NCBI GenBank assembly: GCA_964539665.1
Contig: CAZIKB010000104.1
Location: forward strand, 1 to 24,138
Length of the DNA stretch: 24,138 bases
Reading direction: 5' to 3'
DNA from: CAZIKB01 sp964539665
GTDB lineage: Bacteria > Zhuqueibacterota > Zhuqueibacteria > Oceanimicrobiales > Oceanimicrobiaceae
Position numbers and translations under genes: made by a program. Below, piece after piece: positions 6,845-17,000 of this stretch. Every line of letters starts with the position of its first letter. The first letter of the stretch is position 1. The notes under the pieces were generated by a model, which was not told the origin of the DNA, ran no database searches, and was given only the letters and a program-made list of their open reading frames with translations.

Positions 6845-8334
6845 AATATTAAAAATGGTTTTGTGTGACGTGTATGAGTTCTAAATAATTTTACTTTTCT
6901 CAGAGAAATGTATGACATTAGTGTTATGGTAATAGCAATTAAAATTCGATATTTATATAACAAAGCGCCGGCGAAAATCAGCGCCATAATCCATTTTGAA
7001 AAGTGTTGCTGGGCTGTTTTTGTGCCTGGATAATTTGCCAGACCACAATTCATGGCAATAGTTAGCAGTAATAAAGACGCTGTAAAAGATTTAAGCCAGA
7101 AAAAGGAGACCTGGTAGAGGTTGCTGCCGGCAATAAAAAGTAAGAAGGTTATCGAAGTATAAATAATCAACGTCCAGACTATCGCAGGCCAGAAAATTGA
7201 ATAATAAAATTGCCTAGTAGAAATCGGCAGGGTGAAAATTATTTTAGTCGATTCTAAATCCGTACCCATGCGGCTTATCAACCGGTAGCAATAAAACAAA
7301 ATGTAGATAACTGTTAACACATACAGTACTGCAATTCCATCTTCTAAATTTGGATTATTCATGGCCATTAAATAGGCAATTGCAATGAAGACACCGGATG
7401 AAATAATATTGGAGACGCCTGATTTGGCACGTCCGCTGCGGATCATATTTTTGAGTAATAATGGATTGGAAAAGGAACGTTTGCTTAAATACCCGATAAT
7501 TTTCAAAAATAGAGAGTCAGTAATTTTGACAGCTTTTCCGCGCGGGACAGAAACTTTGCTCCAGGAATTCTGATTGTGCAATTTAATAAATAGCTTCTCA
7601 GCTAATCTAATCAAAATAAGAACAAAGGAGCATTGAATTAATACAATAATCAATATATTTAATTTTGAGGCTGAAAATGGATTAAGAATAATTGCTATTT
7701 GCATACCTTCAAAACCAAGCAGTACCAGACACTGAACCAATGGATTCGGTTTTGTTAAGTAGTTATGCGATTTGAATCTGTTAAATTTTAGAGAAATAAA
7801 CAAATGTACGACTGCCATAGCAGCCATGGCGCTGAGGTATGCTACAACTGAAAGAAGGATCGGGCCGGCCAGAAATGACAGAGAGGATAAAGGCAGTAAT
7901 CCTAAAAATAAGACAACGAGTATAATCGGAACCCATGAAAAATAATAGAGATCTGAAAGGAAAAAAATGTCAAAGATTCTTTGTGGTTGAATAGGCAGAC
8001 TGGCCAAAAATTTGAATTCCTCAAAACGAGATGGTCTCTCCTTTATTGAAGCAATGAACCAGGATACTACTATAATCAATTGGATTAAAAATGGACCCTT
8101 AAAAAATTCACCCCAAATACGATCATAATTTGGTTCAACTGCATTTTTACTGCGCGCAAAAAAGCCAAATATGATAAAGGAGCCGACAAGGCTAATAAAT
8201 AAAAATACAATACACCATTGAATTGGTCGAATCCATTTATTGGGGAATTTTCTGGCCAACCAGGAGTATTGCTTATTATAAAATAGATACCATAACGGTT
8301 TAAATGATTGAAAGTAGTCTTGAATTTTAGTCAA
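6841..8334 (-). CDS. ABC transporter permease, multi-span membrane protein
   Basis: A 497-residue integral membrane protein with roughly ten to twelve hydrophobic segments (for example CIVFLFISLVGSFIIFGFF, LIQLIIVVSWFIASI, IAVLYVLTVIYILFY, FPAIVW-like helices and a hydrophobic C-terminus). Two cytosolic loops carry the pattern seen before membrane helices in ABC-2-type permeases: FLASLPIQPQRIF near residue 110 and FTLPISTRQFYYS in the second half. This suggests a two-fold internal layout. It starts with TTG at 8334, right after an in-frame stop; no in-frame ATG is near. It is the first gene of a two-gene operon with the ATPase. Export or processing of an envelope compound is possible, but the substrate is unknown. 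Confidence 0.85.
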   Translation of the reverse strand: MTKIQDYFQSFKPLWYLFYNKQYSWLARKFPNKWIRPIQWCIVFLFISLVGSFIIFGFFARSKNAVEPNYDRIWGEFFKGPFLIQLIIVVSWFIASIKERPSRFEEFKFLASLPIQPQRIFDIFFLSDLYYFSWVPIILVVLFLGLLPLSSLSFLAGPILLSVVAYLSAMAAMAVVHLFISLKFNRFKSHNYLTKPNPLVQCLVLLGFEGMQIAIILNPFSASKLNILIIVLIQCSFVLILIRLAEKLFIKLHNQNSWSKVSVPRGKAVKITDSLFLKIIGYLSKRSFSNPLLLKNMIRSGRAKSGVSNIISSGVFIAIAYLMAMNNPNLEDGIAVLYVLTVIYILFYCYRLISRMGTDLESTKIIFTLPISTRQFYYSIFWPAIVWTLIIYTSITFLLFIAGSNLYQVSFFWLKSFTASLLLLTIAMNCGLANYPGTKTAQQHFSKWIMALIFAGALLYKYRILIAITITLMSYISLRKVKLFRTHTRHTKPFLIL

Positions 8335-8517
8335 TGCTCAACAAAAATCATTAAATTAAGAAGGTGTGAAATGATGATGCCAAATAGTAAGCCATTCATG
8401 GATAAAAATCAATAACAAATTTAAAAATATTTATACTCTGAAAATTTGTTGCATTAAAGATAAAAAGCGTTAACTTTATTTTGTCAAAAGAAATGATAAT
8501 TAAACACCGGAAAGACT

Positions 8518-10701
8518 ATGCGCTATTCTACAATTAATTTAGTAAACAACAGATTTTTCCTGCAATTGGGCCTTGTATTTTTAACTAACTTCACAGGAAC
8601 ATCGATTGCCACTACCTGGAGCCAGGTTCAGGTGACACACGGCCCCTTTGTCGGCGCAGTCACCCAGAAATCGGCCAGGTTTTTAGTCAGGACTGATGCG
8701 CAAGCCGAAGTGCGCTTCGAACTGGATCAGGCTCAAACTTTTACCAATCCTGTCGCTACTCTTTCAGCAAATACAGAAGAGGAAGCGGATTTTTTTGTGA
8801 TTATAGAAGTAAACGGCTTGCTTCCAAATACCAGGTATTACTACCGGGCCGTGATAAATAATATTCCCCAAACCGACATTCGTTCATTCATGACTTTTCC
8901 AATAGAAGGTGCTGAAACGACTTTCAGCTTTTCATTCGGCAGTTGCCAACAAGCGCCGGGCGATCCAGACTCTTTTAGCGGACGAGTTTTTCCGTTGATT
9001 GCTGCGGGTAATCCGCGTTTTTTCCTTCAGTTAGGAGATTGGACTTATCCCGATACTACCGACACGCATGAAAATCCGGATAATTATTTCAACACTGATT
9101 ACAAACTCGTCCAGGCCAACTATCAGTCGAAATACGATCCGGATTACCCTATGGATGAACTTTTCAAGGTAGCGCCGATCGAGTATGTTTATGACGACCA
9201 TGACTATTCCAATAATAATAGTGACCGGACTAATTCAGGTAGTGAAAACTCTATTCGAGGTTACAAAGAAATGTTCCCCCACTATCCGCTGGGAAATACC
9301 GATAACGGCATCTGGCACAAGTTCGCTTTTGGTAATGCAGATTTTTTCGTGCTGGACACACGAACTCAAAGAGATCGCAATATTGAATCCTTTCATCAGG
9401 ATTCTACTGGAAAGTATTTTTTTCTGCCAGGTTCTGATCATGCAATCCTGCAGGGCGACCCGAACATTTCAGGGGAATTGCAAATGGACTGGTTGATTCG
9501 GGAGTTGCAGGCTTCAACTGCTGCCTGGAAATTTATCTGCTCCGGCGTGCCCTTTAATCCGGGCCATCGCGCCCTGCTTGAGCTGGCTCTGGCTTTTCAG
9601 GGTAGTGAGTTTGATCCTTTGCCTATTCCGGGGAGAATGGTTACAGCGGCATTTTTGGCGATCAATTTGGCCGATGCCTGGAATGGATTTCCACAAAGTG
9701 TTCAGCGATTGGTTGAGGCCACCCATGACGCAAACATCCAAAACGTGATTGTTTTAAGTGGTGATTCACACACAGCCGCGATAGATGACGGCGCCAATTC
9801 TTTGTTTCCTGAATTCATGGCTGGTGGACTGGATCGCAGTAATTCCACAGTAGTTGCCATAGCTGAATTATTGGGATTGGAACTCTGGAATCAGGGGGGG
9901 CAGACTCTGCAGAACAACAATTTCAACAACCATTATGGCCGGGTAACTGTTTTTGGCAGCGATTCGGTGCAAATAGAACTGATCGATGAATTTGACGAAC
10001 GATTCGCCGGTTATACCCAGAAAAGCGGGCATCTGGTTTCAAAAGTAGCCCTGACCTGGGCAATCAAAGCAAAGGAGCTGCTTAATGCAACCTACAATTT
10101 TAGTGAAGTAGACATTGATTCCTCCTCTTCAATTTCACTGCTCTTAATGAGCACAGGAGCTGACTCTGTTTTTATCAATAATATTAAAAGCTCAGACTCG
10201 GCATTTTTTACTAAACAGCAAAATTTCGCGATTCCGCCCGGAGAACGCATGGATGTTGACATTGTTTTTCAACCAAAGACTGCGGGAGACATTCAGGCCA
10301 TCCTGACCATTGAAAGCAATGATCCTGAAAGCCCGGTTCAAATTTCATTACAGGGAAACGGGAAGCAGTCCACTGCCGTTGAAACAGAGCTCACCAATAC
10401 CCCGACGATGTTTTCACTCAGGCAGAATTACCCTAATCCTTTTAATGCTTCCACCCGCATTACTTATGAACTTGTACAAACTTCAGATGTGAGTCTTGAA
10501 ATATTCAATTTAAAGGGCCAGGTGGTTCGGAGATTCAGGTTTTACAATCAAGCGCCCGGCCGTTACATTGTTGATTGGCATGGACTTAATAGTACCGGCC
10601 AGCGGGTCGCCAGCGGTGTTTATATTTATCGCTGGCAGGTTAATACAACTTCAAATAAGAAAATTTATTTACAAACCAGGAAAATGATTTTATTACGATA
10701 A
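8518..10701 (+). CDS. Secreted PhoD-like metallophosphatase with choice-of-anchor and T9SS domains
   Basis: A 727-residue exported protein. A hydrophobic N-terminal segment (about residues 12-30) is the likely signal peptide. Residues ~38-125 look like the N-terminal fibronectin-like domain of PhoD proteins (LPNTRYYYRA). The metallophosphatase core carries GSCQ (141-144), LGDWTYPD (172-179), YVYDDHDY (223-230), LDTRTQRD (279-286) and SGDSHTA (414-420), which are the family's metal-ligand motifs. It should hydrolyse phosphodiesters or phosphomonoesters. Residues ~520-615 resemble a choice-of-anchor/HYDIN-like beta domain (VDIVFQPKTAGD, IESNDPESP). The T9SS sorting domain starts near 632 (FSLRQNYPNPFNA) and ends RKMILLR. 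Classical PhoD enzymes use Tat; here no twin arginine is seen. GGAAAG at the right distance supports the ATG at 8518. Confidence 0.92.
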   Translation: MRYSTINLVNNRFFLQLGLVFLTNFTGTSIATTWSQVQVTHGPFVGAVTQKSARFLVRTDAQAEVRFELDQAQTFTNPVATLSANTEEEADFFVIIEVNGLLPNTRYYYRAVINNIPQTDIRSFMTFPIEGAETTFSFSFGSCQQAPGDPDSFSGRVFPLIAAGNPRFFLQLGDWTYPDTTDTHENPDNYFNTDYKLVQANYQSKYDPDYPMDELFKVAPIEYVYDDHDYSNNNSDRTNSGSENSIRGYKEMFPHYPLGNTDNGIWHKFAFGNADFFVLDTRTQRDRNIESFHQDSTGKYFFLPGSDHAILQGDPNISGELQMDWLIRELQASTAAWKFICSGVPFNPGHRALLELALAFQGSEFDPLPIPGRMVTAAFLAINLADAWNGFPQSVQRLVEATHDANIQNVIVLSGDSHTAAIDDGANSLFPEFMAGGLDRSNSTVVAIAELLGLELWNQGGQTLQNNNFNNHYGRVTVFGSDSVQIELIDEFDERFAGYTQKSGHLVSKVALTWAIKAKELLNATYNFSEVDIDSSSSISLLLMSTGADSVFINNIKSSDSAFFTKQQNFAIPPGERMDVDIVFQPKTAGDIQAILTIESNDPESPVQISLQGNGKQSTAVETELTNTPTMFSLRQNYPNPFNASTRITYELVQTSDVSLEIFNLKGQVVRRFRFYNQAPGRYIVDWHGLNSTGQRVASGVYIYRWQVNTTSNKKIYLQTRKMILLR

Positions 10702-10760
10702 GGACAGATTATATTTGTAGACTGAATTTTATTATAAGATTGGAAGTTAAATCGTTGATA

Positions 10761-10783
10761 TTCTCCGAAAACTACTCGGAGAA
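10761..10783. terminator. Perfect 8-bp hairpin downstream of the phosphatase gene
   Basis: The stem TTCTCCGA (10761-10768) pairs perfectly with TCGGAGAA (10776-10783) across a seven-base loop, 60 bases after the phosphatase stop. No run of T follows, so it is not a classical intrinsic terminator. It may stabilise the mRNA end or be a small palindrome. Confidence 0.4.
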
Positions 10784-10870
10784 GGCTGAAATAATTTGTT
10801 TGTATTATGTGTTGCCTTTCTAAAGTATGAATTGTTTTTTAAAACCTCCTATAATAAAAAATACGAAATG

Positions 10871-10920
10871 GTTGAAAATTACTTTATTTTTACATTAATT
10901 TTGTATATAACTTAATTTTG
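10871..10920 (+). promoter_or_regulatory. Possible FCB-type promoter upstream of the first subtilase gene
   Basis: Two copies of TAATTTTG lie at 10896-10903 and 10913-10920. Both match the TAnnTTTG -7 element described for Bacteroidetes-group promoters. A GTTG at 10871-10874 sits 21 bases before the first copy, close to the TTTG -33 element. The gene starts at 10988. The area is very AT-rich, so chance matches are likely. Confidence 0.3.
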
Positions 10921-10987
10921 CTCAGGCGTTAATAAGAATTAATTTAATTCGGGCCCGGAAGCGTAGATTATTTATTAAGGGACAACG

Positions 10988-13906
10988 ATGAATAGTACGA
11001 GAAAAAATTCAAGAATAATAGTTGCTGTTTTGCTTCTGACAATTTTAAGTTCGGTTTCAGTATTTGGGTTTAAGACCTTTAAAAAGTCAGGTAAAAAAGT
11101 TGGACTTAGAACACAGCAAAATACAGGAGAAAAGCGGGCCGAAACTGTACCTAATCAAATCGTCATAAAGTTCAAAGACCAACATCATTTTGGTACACAA
11201 CTGTTTTCTACTGGCATAACTCCGGTGGATAAATTGCTGAGAGATTATAACGTTACGAAGCTCGGGCAGGTGTTCAAAAGGCGCGGGAATAGTATTAAAA
11301 ATCTAGCATTTGAGTCGTTGGAGAATATTTATTACGTTTATTTTTCCGGCGACTATTCGCCTGCAAGTGTAGCCAGCACATTAAATGTTAGCCCAAATAT
11401 CGAATATGCCGAGCCATTATATTATCACTATCTGAACATCACCCCCGATGACAGCCTTTTTAGCCAGCAAGCCTTTCACAGTGTTATCAAGACAGAACAA
11501 GCCTGGGATGCAGTCAAAGGTGAACAGGGCGACGTAGTCATTGCCGTTGTTGATGGCGGCACCGATATTGAGCATCCCGATTTAGAAGCCAATATCTGGA
11601 TTAATAAAAATGAGATTCCCAATAATGGTTTGGATGATGATGAGAATGGATTTGTAGATGATACTCATGGATGGAATTTCGCAGACAGTACTAACAACCC
11701 AGCTGGATTGCCGGCAACTCCACAAAGTGCGGATCATGGTACTTTGACCGCCGGCCTTGCTGCTGCGGTTACCAATAATTTAACTGGCGTTTCCGGCGTT
11801 AGCTGGAATGCAAAATTAATGGCGATAAATGCAGCAAGTCCAAATGAAGATCTTGTCATTCAGCATGGGCCCAGAGGAATCGTCTATGCTGCGGAGAACG
11901 GCGCGGACGTCATAAATTTAAGCTATGGGCGAGCTGGAGGGCCTTCAGCTTTTGAGCAGGACATCATCAATATGGCTGTTCAAAGTGGCGCAGCCATTGT
12001 CGCGGCCGCCGGTAATGCAAGCAGCTCAATCCCGGAATTTCCTGCTTCTTATGAAAACGTTTTATCCGTAGCTGCAACCAAAAACGACGATGGAAAAGCC
12101 GGGTTTTCAAATTATGGTACTCATGTAGATTTAGCGGCTCCGGGAAGTTTAATTTTAAGTACTAAGAACTATGGCAAATACGGGAAAGCAAGCGGCACTT
12201 CTTTCTCATCTCCGATTGTTGCAGGCGTCGTAGGCCTAGTGAAAACACAACATCCAGAGTGGCTTGGACTTCAAGCAGGCGAGCAAGTCCGTGTAACCGC
12301 CGATAATATTGATGATAAAAATCCAAATTTGACCGGACTGCTGGGCAAAGGCCGGGTTAATGCTTTCAGAGCTGTGACCGAAGTTTCGCCCTCTGTTCGA
12401 ATCACGAATGTACAATTTAGCGAAAGTAACGGGGACGGTGTCATAGAGCCGGGCGAAACAGTTGAAATCATTTTAACATTGAAAAACTTTCTGGCGGATG
12501 TTTCGAATCTTAACTTGTTGCTTACGGTAGATGACAATTTCGTTACCCTGACGAATGCAAATGTAAGTTTATCTTCCATAAATACAATGGAAGAGAAAGC
12601 CATTGCGACGCCGCTTTCATTTAGTGTTTTAAGCAGTGCGCCCAGCGGTCACCCGGTAAACTTAAAACTGGAGATTTCATCTGGACCTTATCAGGATTTT
12701 GATTATTTTAACTTAACAATTTTACCTGCTTTTGAATCGGTTGCTGTGAATAACATTGAAGTCACTGTAACAAATGTTGGCCGAATTGGATTTGCTGACC
12801 TCAACAGCAGTGACAGCGGTATTGGATTTAAGTTTAAAAATGGGCCAAATTTGCTCTATGAAGGAGCCATTATAGCTGGAACCAGCGCCGATCAAATCTC
12901 GAATGCCGCTCGAAACGGTTCAGGTTTTGACGATGATTTCAATGTTGTTGACGGGGGGGATTTGCAGGTTATTACCCCGGGTACCATGAGCGACCAGGAA
13001 AGTATGGGTATTTTCAATGACTCTCAGGCGGGGAATCCAATGAATATCCGTATTACCCAGGAAACTTTTGCCATGAACACAACTCCAAACGATGATTTTA
13101 TCCTCTTTCGATATTATGTGGAAAATCAGAGCGCGAATGCTTTATCAAATTTCCACTTTGGAATTTTTTACGATTGGGATATTGACGGACGGCATTCCGG
13201 TTCTAATATTACGGAATTTGATGCTGCACGAAAACTTGGCTACGCCTATGATACAAGTTCTGGCGGTCCTGACACGTACGCAGGGATGTCATTATTAACT
13301 GAAGGCAGTGTTTCTTACCGCGCAATATATAATGATGATGACGATCCCGGAAATCCGTACTGGGGTTTACATGACGGCTTTACTGATTCCGAAAAGTGGG
13401 AATCTATCAGCAGCGGTGTTCAAATAACTAAAGCTGGACCCGCGGACGTTTCTTTCGTTATTGCCGCAGGGCCATTTTCAATTCAGCCAAATGAATTGAT
13501 TCAGCTTGGCTTTGCGCTGGTCGCTGGTGAAAATTTGAGCGATATTCAGGCCAATGCCGAGGCGGCAAAAAGTTTTTGGGATAAATTATTTGTGACCACG
13601 GTTGATGATGAAAATCCTGTCATTCCAACAGAATTTTCACTTAAACAAAACTATCCGAATCCATTCAATCCAACAACTGCAATTGGTTACGACCTCCCCA
13701 GAGTGAGTGATGTCCATTTAACCGTTTATAACATGCGAGGACAAAAAATACGCACTTTAGTAAATGAAAGACAAAGGGCAGGATTTCATTCAATTCAGTG
13801 GGATGGCAAAAATGACGCTGCTCAGGCGGTTGCGAGTAGCGTGTATGTGTACCAGTTCATCGCTGGCGATTTTAAGCAGTCGCGTAAGTTGTTATTAATA
13901 AGGTAA
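10988..13906 (+). CDS. Secreted subtilisin-family (S8) serine protease with T9SS sorting domain, paralog 1
   Basis: A 972-residue exported protease. It has a signal peptide (residues ~1-27), then a propeptide-like region with IVIKFKD and NIEYAEP typical of subtilase inhibitor propeptides. The S8 domain spans ~165-465. The catalytic triad is visible: Asp189 (VVDGGTD), His250 (DHGTLTAG) and Ser405 (GTSFSSP), with oxyanion Asn343 (AAAGN). An acidic insertion DDDENGFVDD (216-225) may bind calcium. After it comes a CARDB-like beta domain (~474-585), which begins with an acidic GDGVIEPGETVE stretch. A long beta-rich region of unknown type follows, then the T9SS domain from residue 883 (FSLKQNYPNPFNP) to KLLLIR. 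Likely function is extracellular proteolysis, with the enzyme matured and anchored through T9SS. The next gene is a close paralog, so the pair arose by tandem duplication. Confidence 0.95.
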   Translation: MNSTRKNSRIIVAVLLLTILSSVSVFGFKTFKKSGKKVGLRTQQNTGEKRAETVPNQIVIKFKDQHHFGTQLFSTGITPVDKLLRDYNVTKLGQVFKRRGNSIKNLAFESLENIYYVYFSGDYSPASVASTLNVSPNIEYAEPLYYHYLNITPDDSLFSQQAFHSVIKTEQAWDAVKGEQGDVVIAVVDGGTDIEHPDLEANIWINKNEIPNNGLDDDENGFVDDTHGWNFADSTNNPAGLPATPQSADHGTLTAGLAAAVTNNLTGVSGVSWNAKLMAINAASPNEDLVIQHGPRGIVYAAENGADVINLSYGRAGGPSAFEQDIINMAVQSGAAIVAAAGNASSSIPEFPASYENVLSVAATKNDDGKAGFSNYGTHVDLAAPGSLILSTKNYGKYGKASGTSFSSPIVAGVVGLVKTQHPEWLGLQAGEQVRVTADNIDDKNPNLTGLLGKGRVNAFRAVTEVSPSVRITNVQFSESNGDGVIEPGETVEIILTLKNFLADVSNLNLLLTVDDNFVTLTNANVSLSSINTMEEKAIATPLSFSVLSSAPSGHPVNLKLEISSGPYQDFDYFNLTILPAFESVAVNNIEVTVTNVGRIGFADLNSSDSGIGFKFKNGPNLLYEGAIIAGTSADQISNAARNGSGFDDDFNVVDGGDLQVITPGTMSDQESMGIFNDSQAGNPMNIRITQETFAMNTTPNDDFILFRYYVENQSANALSNFHFGIFYDWDIDGRHSGSNITEFDAARKLGYAYDTSSGGPDTYAGMSLLTEGSVSYRAIYNDDDDPGNPYWGLHDGFTDSEKWESISSGVQITKAGPADVSFVIAAGPFSIQPNELIQLGFALVAGENLSDIQANAEAAKSFWDKLFVTTVDDENPVIPTEFSLKQNYPNPFNPTTAIGYDLPRVSDVHLTVYNMRGQKIRTLVNERQRAGFHSIQWDGKNDAAQAVASSVYVYQFIAGDFKQSRKLLLIR

Positions 13907-13914
13907 GATTATCC

Positions 13915-13962
13915 GGAAGTCCAAATTCATTTGGGATTCAACCTCGATGAATCGAGGCTTCC
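13915..13962. repeat. Branched hairpin structure between the two protease genes
   Basis: Two adjacent hairpins are visible: CCAAAT-TC-ATTTGG (13921-13934) and CCTCGAT-GA-ATCGAGG (13942-13957). An outer stem GGAAG (13915-13919) with CTTCC (13958-13962) could enclose both. It lies nine bases after the first protease stop and 80 bases before the start of the second. The position suggests an RNA processing or attenuation element within a polycistronic message, or a small palindromic repeat. Confidence 0.5.
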
Positions 13963-14042
13963 ACTTGCATAATAGCTCAATTGGAAATAGCTTCAAACGG
14001 AAGCAAAAAAAACATTATCCATTTAATGAGGTGAAAGATACA

Positions 14043-17000
14043 ATGAATAAACAAATTATTTTCTCACACAACAGGAATACTTTTATCTTTGTCGTATCTG
14101 TATTCTTATTGGTAATAAGCTCAATCAATTTTTCCTTCGCAAACGATAATCGTCAGAGAGCGAAGGTTAAACAAAAGACTGAAATAAGCGCCATATCAAA
14201 AAGCTCCAACTCAAGCTCAAAGCCTGAGATGCAAAAAGCGAATAATAAGGCATTTGTCGAGGGTGTTGTCGTTGTTAAGTTCAGGCAACATGTAAATTTG
14301 CTTAATAAATCTGTTAGAACAAACATTAGTGCGATAGATAATAAATTGAATAAACATGGTGTGTATGCCATTGAAAGAGCTTTGCCCTTTCTTGCTCATT
14401 CGACTAAGAAAACGGCAAATAATTTGCGCAATATATATTATTTTAATTATAGTAGTGGAGAAAATCCCAAAGAAGTTGCTTTGGATTTCGCCATTAATCC
14501 GAACGTAGAATACGCCGAACCCCAGTATTTATATAAACTAAACGCTACCCCAAATGATTTGTTATATGCTTCCATGCAACAATTTTCTGTTGTTGACGCC
14601 CCCGAGGCCTGGGATATTATAAAGGGAGAAGCTGGAAATGTTGTTATTGCAGTAGTGGACGGTGGTACGGATTGGCAACATGAGGACTTGCTCGCAAATA
14701 TTTGGAATAACAGCGATGAAATAGCGGATAATGGCATTGATGATGACAATAACGGCTTTGTAGATGATATACGAGGATGGAATTTTACAAATAATTCAAA
14801 CAATCCCAAAGGACTTTCCAGGACACCGTTTAATGCTGAACATGGAACTCATACCGCGGGAACTGCATGTGCCGTAACCAACAACAATATTGGAGTCGCC
14901 AGCATGAGTTGGAACTGTACGCTTATGCCAATTAACATCTCCTCACCTCAAGACTCAACACTTAGTTTCGCCGCTCAAGGGATAGCTTATGCCGCCGATA
15001 ACGGGGCTGACATAATAAGCCTGAGTTTCGGAGGACCTGGGCCTCTTTCATTATTTGAGAATGAAGTGATTAACTTCGCTCACGAGAATGGTTCCCTGGT
15101 TATAGCTGCTGCTGGAAATGGAAACGAAAATAATGATATTACACCACATTTTCCATCAAATTATAAACATGTACTTGCAGTTGGCGCCACAGATAATAGC
15201 GATCGCAAAGCAAACTTTTCAAATTATGGTGTAACCGTGGATGTATTTGCACCTGGCGTCGGCATAAATAGCACCCAGCCAAATAACCAGTATAGCGGGA
15301 ATTTCTGGCAAGGAACTTCAATGTCGGCACCATTTGTAGCAGGGATTGCCGGGCTGGTGAAAACCCTGCACCCAGATTGGTCACCCGACCAGATAAGAGA
15401 GCAGTTGAGAGTAACCGCAGATAATGTAGACTCCCAAAATTCACCTTATGCCGGTCGAATGGGAAAAGGCCGGGTAAACGCACTACAGGCTCTGACTCTA
15501 ACCGAACTTCCAGCTATACGATATGCAGGTTCTTCATTTACAGACAGCGGAGGCGATGGAATAATTGACGCAAATGAAACGGTTGACCTCCAGGTACTCT
15601 TCACGAATTTTCTTGAAAATGCCGCAAACGTTTCATTAACTCTAACCTCCGACGATCCAAATGTTACAATTACAAATGCAACGGGTAATCTATCCGCTTT
15701 AAATACTAACGATACTTTAGCGGTCAATTTTCAGTTCCAAATTTTGAATGCTGTAGAGGATGGTACTATTTTGAGTTTTTACACAGATATCTCAGCAGGT
15801 AATTATAGCGACCGCGATTTTTTTACTATTCTTATCAACCCTGCGCGATTTGCAGATCATGACACGGGTACTCTGCAAACCTCTATTACGACTCAGGGTA
15901 ATCTTGGATTTGTTGGATTTGCTGAGGAATCTCCTGGTGTTGGATTTGTTTTTGATGGCTCAAATTATCTCTTTGAAGGCGGGTTAATGATTGGCACAGG
16001 AACCTCCATGGTTTCTGATTGTATTCGGGGAACTGTTGGCTCCACACAGGATGATGACTTCAGGCCTGCTTCAAATTTGTCAATCACCTCTCCCGGAGAG
16101 ATAGCAGATGAAGAAGGTATGATTGTGCTTGATGATGCATTTGCTGCAAATCCTCTTGGTCTTGAAATATCCCAGGAGTCATTTGCTTATACGAGCGAAC
16201 CGTTTAATGATTTCGTGATCTTTAAGTACACAATTCAAAATAACGGTAGTGTATCCCTTACGAATTTATATGCCGGGCTATTTTTTGATTGGGATATTTC
16301 CGAAAGTGGGGGAAATGATGGCGCCAGATTTGATCAAGTAAGAAATATGGGTTATGCTCAAAACCAGGCAAATAATCCCACGAAACTTGCTGGTACTAAA
16401 GTTTTGACTTCTCCAGGCGCAACTTCATATCGTGCAATCCATAATCCCAATGATATTTACGGAGGTGACGCTGGTAATGGATTCACTGATATTGAAAAAT
16501 GGAATTTCCTGAGCAGAGGTATTCAAACGAGGTCGATAGATACTACTGATGTCTCTACATTGACTTCTACCGGGCCTTTTACACTCTCACCTAATCAATC
16601 GGTGGAAATTGCTTTTGCTGTAATCGCAGGCTCAAGCTCAGATGATTTATTTTCTAATGCGGATGCTTCACAGTATTTATGGGACAATGACCTGATTCCT
16701 GAAATCGATCTCAGTCCTCCAAGTATTTCAACTTCGGTGCTGCAAAATCCGGCTGCTTCAAAATATGCTGATATTGTTGTATTATCAGAGAAAGCGCTAA
16801 AAGAAGTGCCGAAGGTAAAGATTTGGGTCGGCAGTGATACGACCTCCGTGAATATGTCAACAATATCCAATACATTAACTGGATATAAAGGAGCATTTGA
16901 ATTTAATGAGATTGGAACATATACGATTCAAACAAAAGCAGTGGATTTAATCAACGGCGTTGACTCAACACAAACTCGTTCCTTTGCAGTTGCGTTGGCC

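Noticed and set aside
13947..14042. Upstream ATG at 13947 as the start of the second protease
   Set aside because: It would put 32 charged residues ahead of the signal peptide, the ATG lies inside a hairpin, and the ATG at 14043 has a good ribosome binding site.
14447..14809. 120-codon minus-strand frame within the second protease gene
   Set aside because: It is antisense to the strongly conserved subtilase domain and has no family resemblance.
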